This document shows positions 1-8,783 of a DNA stretch of 64,000 bases, one piece after another. Origin of the DNA: Clostridiales bacterium. Lineage in GTDB: Bacteria; Bacillota; Clostridia; Christensenellales; Borkfalkiaceae. Every line of letters starts with the position of its first letter. Position 1 is the stretch's first letter. The notes under the pieces were generated by a model. That model was not told the origin of the DNA. It was given only the letters and a program-made list of their open reading frames with translations, and did no database searches. Made by a program: the position numbers and the translations under genes. The stretch is from positions 1 to 64,000 of the forward strand of contig SVHW01000008.1 in NCBI GenBank assembly GCA_015055655.1, given 5' to 3'.

Positions 1-430
1 ACGATAAGGCCAAAATATTTAATTTTCTCGTCCCTTTATCGGGCATCTGCCGTTTCCGCTTTGCGGAGCCTCGGCAGAGCTTCGCTTTGCTCGCGCGAAC
101 CCGAGTTTGCGCCGTGAGAGGGCGCCGCCTTTCCGCTAGACGATAAGGCCAAAATATTTAATTTTCTCGTCCCTTTATCGGGCATCTGCCGTTTCCGCTT
201 TGCGGAGCCTCGGCAGAGCTTCGCTTTGCTCGCGCGAACCCGAGTTTGCGCCGTGAGAGGGCGCCGTCCTAACCGCTAGACGATAAGGCCAAAATATTTA
301 ATTTTCTCGTCCCTTTACCGGGCATCTGCCGTTTCCGCTTTGCGGAGCCTCGGCAGAGCTTCGCTTTGCTCGCGCGAACCCGAGTTTACGCCGTGAGAGG
401 GCGCCGCCTTTCCGCTAGACGATAAGGCCA
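1..430. repeat. Three tandem copies of a 139-140 bp repeat
   Basis: Units start at 1, 140 and 280, and a 12-base start of a fourth unit follows at 419. Each opens with ACGATAAGGCC and ends near CCGCTAG. Copies differ by a few substitutions and one 1-base indel. Each unit contains a nested hairpin: outer arms TCTGCCG/CGGCAGA around inner arms TCCGC/GCGGA. A second GC-rich inverted pair (GCGCGAAC with GTTTGCGC) follows. No ORF is supported. The array probably continues left of the window, because the window opens exactly at a unit start. Role unknown. Confidence 0.9.
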
Positions 431-518
431 ATCGTTAATTGCTAATGTAGTATAGCATATTTTTTTTGTTTTATCAACTATTTTCTCCTCGTATAGAAAA
501 ATTATTTTATTTTTTACA

Positions 519-546
519 CAAAAAAGCGCCGCCTTGTATTAGCGGC
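519..546 (-). terminator. Rho-independent terminator behind the tRNA fragment
   Basis: Read on the minus strand, GCCGC and GCGGC arms enclose a 9-base loop and run into six U residues. It sits directly 3' of the tRNA-Arg 3'-half at 554-597, so it looks like the old terminator carried away with the displaced tRNA end. Confidence 0.6.
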
Positions 547-553
547 AGTTTTT

Positions 554-597
554 TGGTACTCCCGACGAGAATCGAACTCATAATTGTCCCTTAGGAG
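554..597 (-). pseudogene. Displaced 3' half of a tRNA-Arg(CCU) gene, attachment-site remnant
   Basis: On the minus strand this reads anticodon loop CTCCTAA, a 3' anticodon strand GGGAC, a 4-base variable region, a T arm (ATGAG, TTCGATT loop, CTCGT), an acceptor strand CGGGAGT and ACCA. There is no 5' half beside it. The core CTTAGGAG (590-597) is identical to the anticodon-loop region of the intact tRNA-Arg at 5855-5930. This is the pattern left when an element integrates at a tRNA anticodon loop and pushes the original 3' half to its far end. The T arm and acceptor differ from the intact gene, so the two halves are homologous rather than identical. Confidence 0.7.
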
Positions 598-838
598 TTC
601 AAAGTCATTGTAAAAGTTTTGTAACAAACGTTCAATTTCATGCATTTCGGTGCGTTTTTGTTAAAAACGTGCATGAAATAAAATTAAAAACGTTAAATAA
701 GTTGCGTAATTTTTGTATTGTTACGCAACTTTTAAAATAAATTTATACCGATTTTATATCAGTTTTGCGACATGACAAAATTTAATTATATGGCTACCTA
801 TTTAATGGTAATAGCTTACGATATATACCATAAATATA
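598..838. other. Non-coding island end with two strong inverted repeats
   Basis: No gene is seen. The first inverted repeat pairs TTTCATGCA (636-644) with TGCATGAAA (670-678) and, inside it, CGTTTTT (653-659) with AAAAACG (663-669), leaving an 8-base bulge. The second pairs AGTTGCGTAA (700-709) with TTACGCAACT (721-730). They lie just inside the island boundary, so recombinase arm sites, terminators or a lost integrase region are all possible. Confidence 0.5.
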
Positions 839-839
839 C

Positions 840-870
840 AAAAAAAGAACCCGCAATAATTAACGGGTTC
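840..870 (-). terminator. Terminator of the defence operon
   Basis: On the minus strand GAACCCG and CGGGTTC arms (864-870 and 847-853) are followed by a run of seven U. It lies 13 bases past the stop codon of the DUF262 gene. Confidence 0.85.
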
Positions 871-882
871 CTCTCTAAAAAT

Positions 883-1953
883 TTATTTTATACCTATTCC
901 TTTTAGCAACGATTCAAAACGTGTTTGTCTAGATTTCGATGTTTTTACACCAGACTGCGTTGAATTGTAATAAGAAACTAAATTGGGGTCAGCACTAGTT
1001 TCAATATCACATGATCTAAGCTTTTCATAAAAATCGTTGATTCTCTCAGATAAATTATCGCACTTTATTTTGTTCTGTAGAATATAACTCGCCAAATACA
1101 TCAATACATATAAATGCGTTTCCTTTGCTAAATCAAATCTGTTTTTATCAATACTCCAAGAATTAAACAATTCAATAACCATACATACTTCTTGTTTTAA
1201 AACTCCTACTTGAGAATCATCGTATTTGATAAACTTTTCCATATGCTTATCTATCAAGCCAGCTGACCCACCACAAATCCCATTTTCATCAACAAAAATA
1301 AAGACTTCCGTCCAAAAATTCAATCCCCTTTGACGTTTATCTTCCGAAAAATCGAAAGCATTTTTTGCGATTGTTGTTTTTGAGACATCTTCAATTGCAT
1401 TAAAAATTAAAGTATCACTATATTTTGCTTTTCTTAATTCTGCCGGATTCAACCTTTCGCCATAACGATTTAATCTATCAAAAATACCCTTTACTATATT
1501 GGTATCTGGTTTTTCAATATATTCTATACTGATTTTATAACTCCAAAATATATCTATAAATCCTTCAGCTATCTTATCAGTTTTTGCAAGTTCAATTATT
1601 TCCGATAACGTTTTTCCGTTAAGAGGCTTATAACCATAATCATCCTCGGAAAAATTTGAAGGCAGTTTTATTTCATCGTTTATAAACTTTATAATCGATG
1701 TCAATCTTTGTTTTCCATCAATAACATCATATGAAGTTCTTCCATTATAAATTTTTTGTTCTAAAAATATGGGAGGCATTGGAAAATTCTTAAAAATTGT
1801 ATCAATTAAAAAAGCTTGATTTTTTTCTTTCCAAATACCGCCTTTGCGTTGATAACTAGGTTCGAAATTGTATTTATTCAAAAGAAACTGCTCATAAAAT
1901 TCAGAAACTGTTTTTGTTGTATTGGATCTATTATATCTTTTTGGTTGAATCAT
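883..1953 (-). CDS. DUF262 (GmrS-N/ParB-like) protein, stand-alone
   Basis: The 356-residue protein has the DUF262 hallmarks: YQR...W near residues 34-41 and the nucleotide-site motif DGKQRLTS at 79-86. DUF262 domains occur in modification-dependent nucleases such as GmrSD and in other phage-defence enzymes, where they bind or hydrolyse NTPs. The HNH nuclease half (DUF1524/GmrD) is missing, and no HNH motif is visible in the C-terminus. The ribosome binding site GGAGGTG lies inside the last codons of the SIR2-like gene and the gap between them is 2 bases, so the two are probably translated together. I infer a sensor or NTPase partner for the SIR2-like protein; a stand-alone nuclease cannot be excluded. 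Base composition is AT-rich like the rest of the island. Confidence 0.8.
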   Translation of the reverse strand: MIQPKRYNRSNTTKTVSEFYEQFLLNKYNFEPSYQRKGGIWKEKNQAFLIDTIFKNFPMPPIFLEQKIYNGRTSYDVIDGKQRLTSIIKFINDEIKLPSNFSEDDYGYKPLNGKTLSEIIELAKTDKIAEGFIDIFWSYKISIEYIEKPDTNIVKGIFDRLNRYGERLNPAELRKAKYSDTLIFNAIEDVSKTTIAKNAFDFSEDKRQRGLNFWTEVFIFVDENGICGGSAGLIDKHMEKFIKYDDSQVGVLKQEVCMVIELFNSWSIDKNRFDLAKETHLYVLMYLASYILQNKIKCDNLSERINDFYEKLRSCDIETSADPNLVSYYNSTQSGVKTSKSRQTRFESLLKGIGIK

Positions 1954-1955
1954 TT

Positions 1956-2987
1956 TTACACCTCCATATAAAAATCTTTGTATTGACTATAATTTTCAAA
2001 TATACTACCTATTACCATTTCAAAAGTTTCAGACGGATACGGATTTATGTTTTTAACATCAATTTTATAAGGCAATGTTGTTAAAATCTTATCAATTTCA
2101 TTCCTGTCAACATGCCCATATGATACTCCATAAATAATCAAAGAGTCTTTATCCCTCGCTGTTTCTATGCACTCTGTAATTTTTTCTTCAATCGTATAAT
2201 GCCATCCTGAATTAAAGCGAGTTGCGTCTCCTGACGGCGGAATAATTGGATTAATTAACGATCCGTCTTTTTCCACATTATCAATAACTTCCATATCTAC
2301 GATAGGAGTTTTTGCATCATCAAAAGGATCTCGCGTTAGATTATATTGAACAAAGTTTGATTTTCTTTTTGTTTCAAAACTAATTGATCCGTGAGGTTTA
2401 TAAATTATAATCTCATCATCTTTTGTCAATTGCTCAAAACCAGCAATCTTAAATTTAATTTTATTTAATCTTAATAACCTTTCCAATAATATATCATAAT
2501 TATAAGTTATTATACGAACATTATATTCTTTGATGCTGTCTTTTATAAACTTGACAAACCCTGTTTTTTCAGAGTATTTTTCTAGATCCTCATCTTTGAT
2601 TAAGCCATTGTAATAAATAAACAAATTTTTTAAATAAGAAACTAATTGACAATAAGCCTTATAGTAGCATGTGTTTTTTATACCATTAATTCGTTCTTCG
2701 TCATCTGCATAAAAAGAGTGAGCGTTCATACTGGTTATTATATTATTAATCAACTTAGAAGCTTCGTCTTTTGAATTAGTGGGCTTTGCACCCAACATCC
2801 ACAAATCGGGACAATACTTTTTACTGAGAAAACACTCATCTTTTTTACTTGGATAAGGAACTTTGTCCCCCATTCTAAACAAGTTAGATAAATCTATTAA
2901 ATTTTCTTTTCCCATTTTTTCAATCATATTCATAGAAAATCCATTCCCTATAATTAAAAAAATAGTATGTTTGTCTTTTGTCATCAT
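1956..2987 (-). CDS. SIR2-like (predicted NADase) defence protein
   Basis: The 343-residue protein carries the SIR2 Rossmann signature: GNGFS at 14-18, TYNYD at 161-165 (Asn163), KPHGS at 197-201 (His199) and GVSYGHVD at 287-294. Asn and His in these places are the catalytic pair of bacterial SIR2 defence NADases such as ThsA and DSR proteins. In those systems NAD+ depletion aborts infection. The gene starts 6 bases after the methyltransferase stop, and its Shine-Dalgarno (TAGGAG) overlaps that stop codon. This places it in the R-M operon. No membrane segment or obvious extra sensor domain is seen, which fits a need for a partner such as the adjacent DUF262 protein. NADase activity is inferred from motifs. 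Confidence 0.8.
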   Translation of the reverse strand: MMTKDKHTIFLIIGNGFSMNMIEKMGKENLIDLSNLFRMGDKVPYPSKKDECFLSKKYCPDLWMLGAKPTNSKDEASKLINNIITSMNAHSFYADDEERINGIKNTCYYKAYCQLVSYLKNLFIYYNGLIKDEDLEKYSEKTGFVKFIKDSIKEYNVRIITYNYDILLERLLRLNKIKFKIAGFEQLTKDDEIIIYKPHGSISFETKRKSNFVQYNLTRDPFDDAKTPIVDMEVIDNVEKDGSLINPIIPPSGDATRFNSGWHYTIEEKITECIETARDKDSLIIYGVSYGHVDRNEIDKILTTLPYKIDVKNINPYPSETFEMVIGSIFENYSQYKDFYMEV

Positions 2988-2993
2988 ATTCTC

Positions 2994-4490
2994 CTACTTA
3001 TACCATATAGTTATGCTTTTACGCAAAGGAACTCTTCCATATTTGGCCATTTGCTGACTGCTATTCCCTTTTTGTTGCTTTAATACGTATATTTTTTTTA
3101 TCTGAAACCCAACTTTTTCTGCGATTGATGTCGAAATAAAGTCAACAGGGATAACCTCACCGCCATAACGAACGTTGTCATTAACAAATGCTACAATAGC
3201 TCCTTTTTTGCAAACTCTATATAGTTCTGCATATATAAATGCCAATTCGGTAAAATAGCCTTCAACCATTCGAATGATGCCATTATTATTTAAGTCGCCA
3301 TTTTCTTTTCTTTTATTTAAGGCACTTAACACTTCTTGAAGAGCGAAATCATCTTTAATTATATCAACTATTTTATTATATCTATCTTCCTGATTTATGC
3401 CTTTATAAAATTTTTTCAATTCGGTTTCTTTAGATTTGCTTTCGACTGTACACGATAAAAGGCTTTGTCGAAGTTTCTTTAATTCATCATCATTTATACC
3501 TAAATACGCCAACTCTAAAGCATATGTTCTAGTATAATCATATCTATTGCAATAAGGGGGAGAAGTGATTACTCCTGCAATGGAATTATCTTCAAGTAAC
3601 GGTAATTCATAAAGGACACTATTTTGACGAAAATCAATTAGGGATTCTCTTTCGCTATTTTTTTCACCCTGCAGGCTTTCTATATCAGAGAGCATTTTCT
3701 CCAACTCTAAGACGATAGTTTCTTTCGGTTCTTTAATATACTCTCTAACTTTCTTTTGCGGTAATTCTTTTTGTCCGTTTTCTCTTCTTTGTCTATTAAT
3801 ATCTATAATTTTAGGGGCGCGATAGTCCCAACTCAAATATTGTCCGGACTTAATGGTATAACTTGTTTCTTCTAGTGAATTTATAATACTTAAAATAAAT
3901 AGTTTTTTTACTGGTTCGGAAAAATTTGTTTCTTGAATCCATTTAGTTATATATGAAAGAAATTTATCCGTATCAACTGGATAAGCTCCTTTTGTTATTG
4001 ATACATAGGGGACAAATCCATCGTATCCGCTTGGTACTTCGATGGATTCAAATTCTTCTTTTAGCTTTTTAATTTCCTCAATATTATAGTTTAAGATGTT
4101 TGCTTTTACTTCTATTGCTAATTTTGAAGTGGGTAAAATATCAAAGCCAATACAATCATAATTCATCATACGGCAAACTAATGCTGTTGTTCCAGAACCT
4201 ATAAAGGGGTCCATTATCGTTGAGTTTTCATCAATCTTCATTTCTTTGAGTAAACTTTCAACCAATTCAGCAGAAAAGCCTTCTTTATATTTTAACCATC
4301 TATGAACCACGTTTTTTTTATTTTTTTGGAAACTAACAATTTGCCTATTGAATTTATCCGTGATTTCTACATAGTTAAAATAAAGAGATTCAAGTTCTTT
4401 ACGCCTAATATCCGTACAAAAATTATCTGCAGAGAAATTTTCGACTGTGTATTTCAAATTGTCTTGATTAAGAAAAGTTATTTGTTCCAT
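2994..4490 (-). CDS. Type II DNA methyltransferase (amino-methyltransferase, SPPY type)
   Basis: The 498-residue enzyme has the SAM-binding motif DPFIGSGTT at residues 94-102 and the catalytic motif TSPPY at 309-313. Motif I precedes motif IV by roughly 200 residues. The (T)SPPY form is frequent in N4-cytosine methyltransferases but also found in N6-adenine ones. It should protect the host sites cut by the neighbouring endonuclease. I chose the ATG at 4490. An upstream TTG at 4520 would give 10 more residues and overlap the endonuclease gene. The chosen ATG sits 5 bases after the endonuclease stop without a clear Shine-Dalgarno, suggesting coupled translation. AT-rich composition marks it as imported. 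Confidence 0.85.
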   Translation of the reverse strand: MEQITFLNQDNLKYTVENFSADNFCTDIRRKELESLYFNYVEITDKFNRQIVSFQKNKKNVVHRWLKYKEGFSAELVESLLKEMKIDENSTIMDPFIGSGTTALVCRMMNYDCIGFDILPTSKLAIEVKANILNYNIEEIKKLKEEFESIEVPSGYDGFVPYVSITKGAYPVDTDKFLSYITKWIQETNFSEPVKKLFILSIINSLEETSYTIKSGQYLSWDYRAPKIIDINRQRRENGQKELPQKKVREYIKEPKETIVLELEKMLSDIESLQGEKNSERESLIDFRQNSVLYELPLLEDNSIAGVITSPPYCNRYDYTRTYALELAYLGINDDELKKLRQSLLSCTVESKSKETELKKFYKGINQEDRYNKIVDIIKDDFALQEVLSALNKRKENGDLNNNGIIRMVEGYFTELAFIYAELYRVCKKGAIVAFVNDNVRYGGEVIPVDFISTSIAEKVGFQIKKIYVLKQQKGNSSQQMAKYGRVPLRKSITIWYK

Positions 4491-4495
4491 ATTTA

Positions 4496-5452
4496 TTAAA
4501 TAGATAAAAGCCACCCACAATATTCAACCAATTGTTCATCATTAGTTAAATTCGCTGCATTTGTCATTACGCCATTTTGAAGTTGTTTATATATTTCTTC
4601 CGCCATAGCTAATTCTATAGCCCCACCGACAAAAGAAGTTTGTATATCTTTGCCACAGGACTTATAGCTTGTGCGAATCCTTTCCAATGCGGTATTGGCT
4701 GTTTTCCAATGTTCATCTGCACCTGCAGGGTCGTATCCACCTTTAAGTTCACCAAGCATAATGGTTGAAGATACATCTGAAACTATTTTTCCTCCGTTAT
4801 ATGAGTGCTCGTTACAAGCAAAAAGACATATATCAACATTCTTTTTAACCACAGGGATATTTAAGTTAAATGCTAATGTTCTATTTTCTCCATCGCTGTT
4901 TGTCCAAGTGATAGCTTTCAAATTTTTTTCAATATCGTGGTCATCCTCACTTTTATTTACCCAAGCTGCCTTCTTGGATATGTTTGGCAACCATTTGTAA
5001 TCAATTCCTTGAACGTTCATACAAGATATGATTGTTCTTACAAGTTTTTCTTGTCCTAACACTCCAATCCTATTTCTCATAGTTCCACCTACTGCATCGC
5101 CTTTTGTTAAAAGATAACGATAAATCGTTTCATCTATAAAGTTTGAGCCTGCGGGCTTTAAGAATTTTTCAATTAATTCTGAAATTGCCATTGTTTGTTC
5201 TTTTTCTGTTAAATAATTTAAGGATTTATCTGATAATCCTGCAGCAGTTAACATAAAAAGACGAATATCTTCTCTATCTAAAAACTCATCTGGAGAAATA
5301 CAATCTTTAACTATTGCCTTAAAAGCAACAGCGTTTTTTACATAAGGATCTCCAACAACGTTCTTTTCTAAAGCAATTTTAAGGAATCCCGCTCTAGTTT
5401 GTTCGTGTGTTGTTACTAAGTCAGTGTAAGTTTTAATAAATTTATTAAACAT
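4496..5452 (-). CDS. Type II restriction endonuclease, AvaI/BsoBI family
   Basis: The 318-residue protein resembles BsoBI (323 residues). It contains GDAVGGTMRN at 118-127 and an ELKGG...DPAGADEHWK block at 235-250. As I recall the BsoBI structure, its active site uses Asp212, Glu240, Lys242 and His253. Here Asp207, Glu235, Lys237 and His248 occur with exactly the same spacing. BsoBI and AvaI cut CYCGRG; the same or a related specificity is plausible here but not proven. The start has a good AGGAG 6 bases upstream. The gene leads the four-gene operon, and a promoter with an overlapping inverted repeat lies between it and the Xre gene. Confidence 0.85.
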   Translation of the reverse strand: MFNKFIKTYTDLVTTHEQTRAGFLKIALEKNVVGDPYVKNAVAFKAIVKDCISPDEFLDREDIRLFMLTAAGLSDKSLNYLTEKEQTMAISELIEKFLKPAGSNFIDETIYRYLLTKGDAVGGTMRNRIGVLGQEKLVRTIISCMNVQGIDYKWLPNISKKAAWVNKSEDDHDIEKNLKAITWTNSDGENRTLAFNLNIPVVKKNVDICLFACNEHSYNGGKIVSDVSSTIMLGELKGGYDPAGADEHWKTANTALERIRTSYKSCGKDIQTSFVGGAIELAMAEEIYKQLQNGVMTNAANLTNDEQLVEYCGWLLSI

Positions 5453-5463
5453 AATTTTCTCCT

Positions 5464-5508
5464 GCTAATCTATTTTATTGCATTAAATATGACAATTCTC
5501 GTCATATT
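5464..5508 (-). promoter_or_regulatory. Promoter and operator of the restriction-SIR2-DUF262 operon
   Basis: A perfect 8-bp inverted repeat, AATATGAC and GTCATATT with a 7-base spacer, lies at 5486-5508. On the minus strand a TTGTCA -35 falls inside its second arm and is followed after 17 bases by TAGATT. A perfect TATAAT also occurs just upstream of the repeat. The arrangement fits control by the adjacent Xre (C-protein-like) regulator. Confidence 0.6.
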
Positions 5509-5516
5509 ATAAGATT

Positions 5517-5720
5517 TTATTCCTCAATTACTTCCACAATATCTTCTATATTGCACTCTAAAACCTTGCAAATTTTAGCCAAAATTTCGGTGTTTACGTG
5601 TTCATTCTTGCCGAGCTTTGCAAGCGCAGTAGTGGTCATACCCGTAGCGATACGAAGGTCTTTTTTCTTCATATCCTTATCAATTAAAAGTTTCCATAGC
5701 TTTTTATAACTGACAGCCAT
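5517..5720 (-). CDS. Xre-family HTH regulator, likely controller of the R-M operon
   Basis: This 67-residue protein is a single helix-turn-helix: the recognition segment around residues 19-45 (KKDLRIATGMTTTALAKLGK) is typical of the Cro/Xre family. Small regulators of this size beside type II R-M genes act as controller proteins that delay endonuclease expression and limit their own level. Inverted repeats lie both upstream of this gene (5793-5809) and between it and the endonuclease gene (5486-5508). It has its own strong promoter. The two inverted repeats have different sequences, so it may regulate only one of them. Function is inferred from size, fold and position. Confidence 0.8.
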   Translation of the reverse strand: MAVSYKKLWKLLIDKDMKKKDLRIATGMTTTALAKLGKNEHVNTEILAKICKVLECNIEDIVEVIEE

Positions 5721-5758
5721 TTTATAGCACCATCCTTAATAAAAAATCAGTTTTTATC

Positions 5759-5809
5759 ATTATAACATATCAATCTAAAATTTTCAACTAAAAATCTAAT
5801 ATTTAGATT
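5759..5809 (-). promoter_or_regulatory. Promoter and operators of the Xre gene
   Basis: On the minus strand TTGAAA (5782-5787) and TATAAT (5759-5764) are separated by exactly 17 bases. A 7-bp inverted repeat (AATCTAA and TTAGATT, 3-base spacer) lies at 5793-5809 just upstream of the -35. A third copy of the half-site falls in the spacer at 5772-5778. This suggests autoregulation. Confidence 0.7.
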
Positions 5810-5824
5810 GTAAATCATAAAAAA

Positions 5825-5848
5825 GAACTTGGATCCAATTCCAAGCTC
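5825..5848 (-). terminator. Terminator of tRNA-Arg
   Basis: On the minus strand GAGCTTGG pairs with CCAAGTTC (one G-U pair) and is followed by six U, immediately 3' of the tRNA. Confidence 0.7.
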
Positions 5849-5854
5849 TTTTTC

Positions 5855-5930
5855 TGGTCTTCCCGTCGGGACTCGAACCCAAATCGGTCGCTTAGGAGGC
5901 GACTGCGTTATCCCGTTACGCTACGGAAAG
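5855..5930 (-). tRNA. tRNA-Arg(CCU)
   Basis: A complete cloverleaf of 76 bases with encoded CCA. The acceptor CTTTCCG pairs with CGGGAAG. The D arm is GCGT/ACGC. The anticodon stem GTCGC/GCGAC encloses loop CTCCTAA with anticodon CCU. The T arm contains TTCGAGT. Its 3' end points into the AT-rich island, and the anticodon-loop sequence is repeated at the island's other end, so this gene is the likely integration site. Confidence 0.95.
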
Positions 5931-6299
5931 ATTTTTACGTTTTAAAAGTTATTTTACGATACAAAATATACCAATTTTATACCACAATACTGCACGTTTT
6001 GAACGCAAAGCACAATATATTGTGGCATATATGGCTACGCCATAGTATATTTAGGGATATAACGAACCCTTAAAGGGAAACTGTTATATCTATTTAACCA
6101 CGGACGCTTATCTGCACTATATTATACACCTTTTCTATAAAAAAATCAATCGTTTTCCGCATTTTGTTATAAACTTGTTTTTGTGTGGAAGTATAACCAA
6201 AAGTTATATACGTTATAACAAAAACTTATTTATTGTTCGATTTTTTGGCAAAAAATAAAAATATTTTTTATATTTTTCCGTTTTTACCCCACCAAACTG
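5931..6299. other. AT-rich intergenic region without a gene
   Basis: No coding region is supported. It contains small inverted repeats (ATGGC/GCCAT near 6030 and AACCCTTAAAGGG near 6070). A stretch around 5965-6035 loosely resembles 745-800 on the other side of the island (shared TATACC...ATTTTATA and ATATGGCTAC). No known RNA is recognised. Confidence 0.4.
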
Positions 6300-7732
<1,433 letters not shown>

Positions 7733-7753
7733 TTAAAAAGTAAAAAAATATAA

Positions 7754-7785
7754 GGGCAGGTATGCAAATGAACGCATACCTGCCC
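7754..7785. terminator. Bidirectional terminator between gdhA and the CobW operon
   Basis: A 12-bp perfect stem, GGGCAGGTATGC and GCATACCTGCCC, is flanked by T-rich sequence on the plus side and A-rich sequence on the other side. It can serve both converging transcripts. Confidence 0.85.
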
Positions 7786-7807
7786 CTTTGTTTTGTTTTA
7801 AATTATC

Positions 7808-8770
7808 TCAATAAAAGGTTGCCAAAGCTTCTTCGGGCGGTTGACAAACGATTGCCTTTTCTGCCACAAGCACCGGGCCTTTGCCCTTATAAATGCGGTG
7901 TTTTTGGAACTGAATTTTCGCCGTAACGCAAACCCAATCCCTCGTTTCCAACTGCATTTCATACGGCAACACGCAAGCAAGCCCGCAATATTGAATATCG
8001 TCCGCGCAACACGTCATTACGTGTCTACCCACAACGATATCGGTTGCCTCCAAGCGTTTATCCGTTGCCACGATGCCCTTGAATTTCACCGTCTTACCGA
8101 TATACGCATCCATATTCTCCGTTAAATCACGATAGAAAAAGGCGTAATCTCTATCCTCTATCTCAATCACGGGCGCATTGATATCGAAAGGCAACGGGTC
8201 TTCAATATCGTCGAATTCCGCTTTGCCGTCGGGGTATTCGTATACGATATCGCATTGACGGGTGATGCCCCTAACGACCTTATGGAAAGCCATTTTATCC
8301 ATATCCGCGTTAAAGCGATTGAACACGACAAGCTGTGTATTTTGTATCTTGTCAAACGTGAATTGACGCATATTGGCGTTGTAATTTAAGAAGGTGTTCG
8401 AATCGAAAAACGTCATCATTTGGTTTATCATCCAGCCCTCGGGCATCGCCGCAAAAAAGTCTTCGATAAGCCACGTGCCGTTGTATTCGACCACGATTCT
8501 ATCGCTGCCGTAACGCAATTGCAATTCGGTTAAGTACGCTTCGGTTAACTGTTGCTTATCTTCCAAAACCACCAAATCGACGTTTTCCGCGTCGGCAAAT
8601 TTTATCGTTTCGTATTCCTCTTCCCCCTCTTCCATAACGAGCAACAGCGTTTTTTCTCCATTGGAAAAACGAGGGTCTTCTAACGTTTCTTGTATAAATT
8701 TCGTTTTACCCGATTCTAAAAAACCTAAAAACATATACACGGGTGTTTCTTGGGGTAATTTTTGTTTCAT
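7808..8770 (-). CDS. CobW-like P-loop GTPase fused to a DUF1980/TIGR03943-like C-terminal domain
   Basis: The 320-residue protein has a Walker A motif GFLESGKT near its N-terminus, as in the COG0523 (CobW) metallochaperone GTPases. It lacks the CxCC metal motif of that family. The C-terminal part carries a GRHVMTCCADD segment followed by a KFKGIV/AKIQF OB-like region, resembling the DUF1980/TIGR03943 (YcgQ) proteins that accompany metal-linked permeases. I start it at the ATG at 8770, which is preceded by AAGGAT; an upstream in-frame start would overlap the previous gene. It is the last gene of the operon, 13 bases after another CobW GTPase. A role in zinc or other metal handling is inferred. 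Confidence 0.7.
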   Translation of the reverse strand: MKQKLPQETPVYMFLGFLESGKTKFIQETLEDPRFSNGEKTLLLVMEEGEEEYETIKFADAENVDLVVLEDKQQLTEAYLTELQLRYGSDRIVVEYNGTWLIEDFFAAMPEGWMINQMMTFFDSNTFLNYNANMRQFTFDKIQNTQLVVFNRFNADMDKMAFHKVVRGITRQCDIVYEYPDGKAEFDDIEDPLPFDINAPVIEIEDRDYAFFYRDLTENMDAYIGKTVKFKGIVATDKRLEATDIVVGRHVMTCCADDIQYCGLACVLPYEMQLETRDWVCVTAKIQFQKHRIYKGKGPVLVAEKAIVCQPPEEALATFY

Positions 8771-8783
8771 AATATTTATCCTT

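Noticed and set aside
1..430. CRISPR array
   Set aside because: The whole 139-140 bp unit repeats with no unique spacers, and no cas gene is present.
554..597. A functional tRNA gene
   Set aside because: Only the anticodon loop through CCA is present. No D arm or 5' acceptor strand follows on the other side.
4491..4520. Methyltransferase starting at the TTG at 4520
   Set aside because: It would overlap the endonuclease gene and lacks a well-spaced ribosome site. The ATG at 4490 follows the stop by 5 bases. I remain unsure because neither has a strong Shine-Dalgarno.
883..5720. A prophage or integrative conjugative element
   Set aside because: No integrase, relaxase, replication, capsid or conjugation gene is present; only defence genes and a regulator lie between the tRNA-derived ends.
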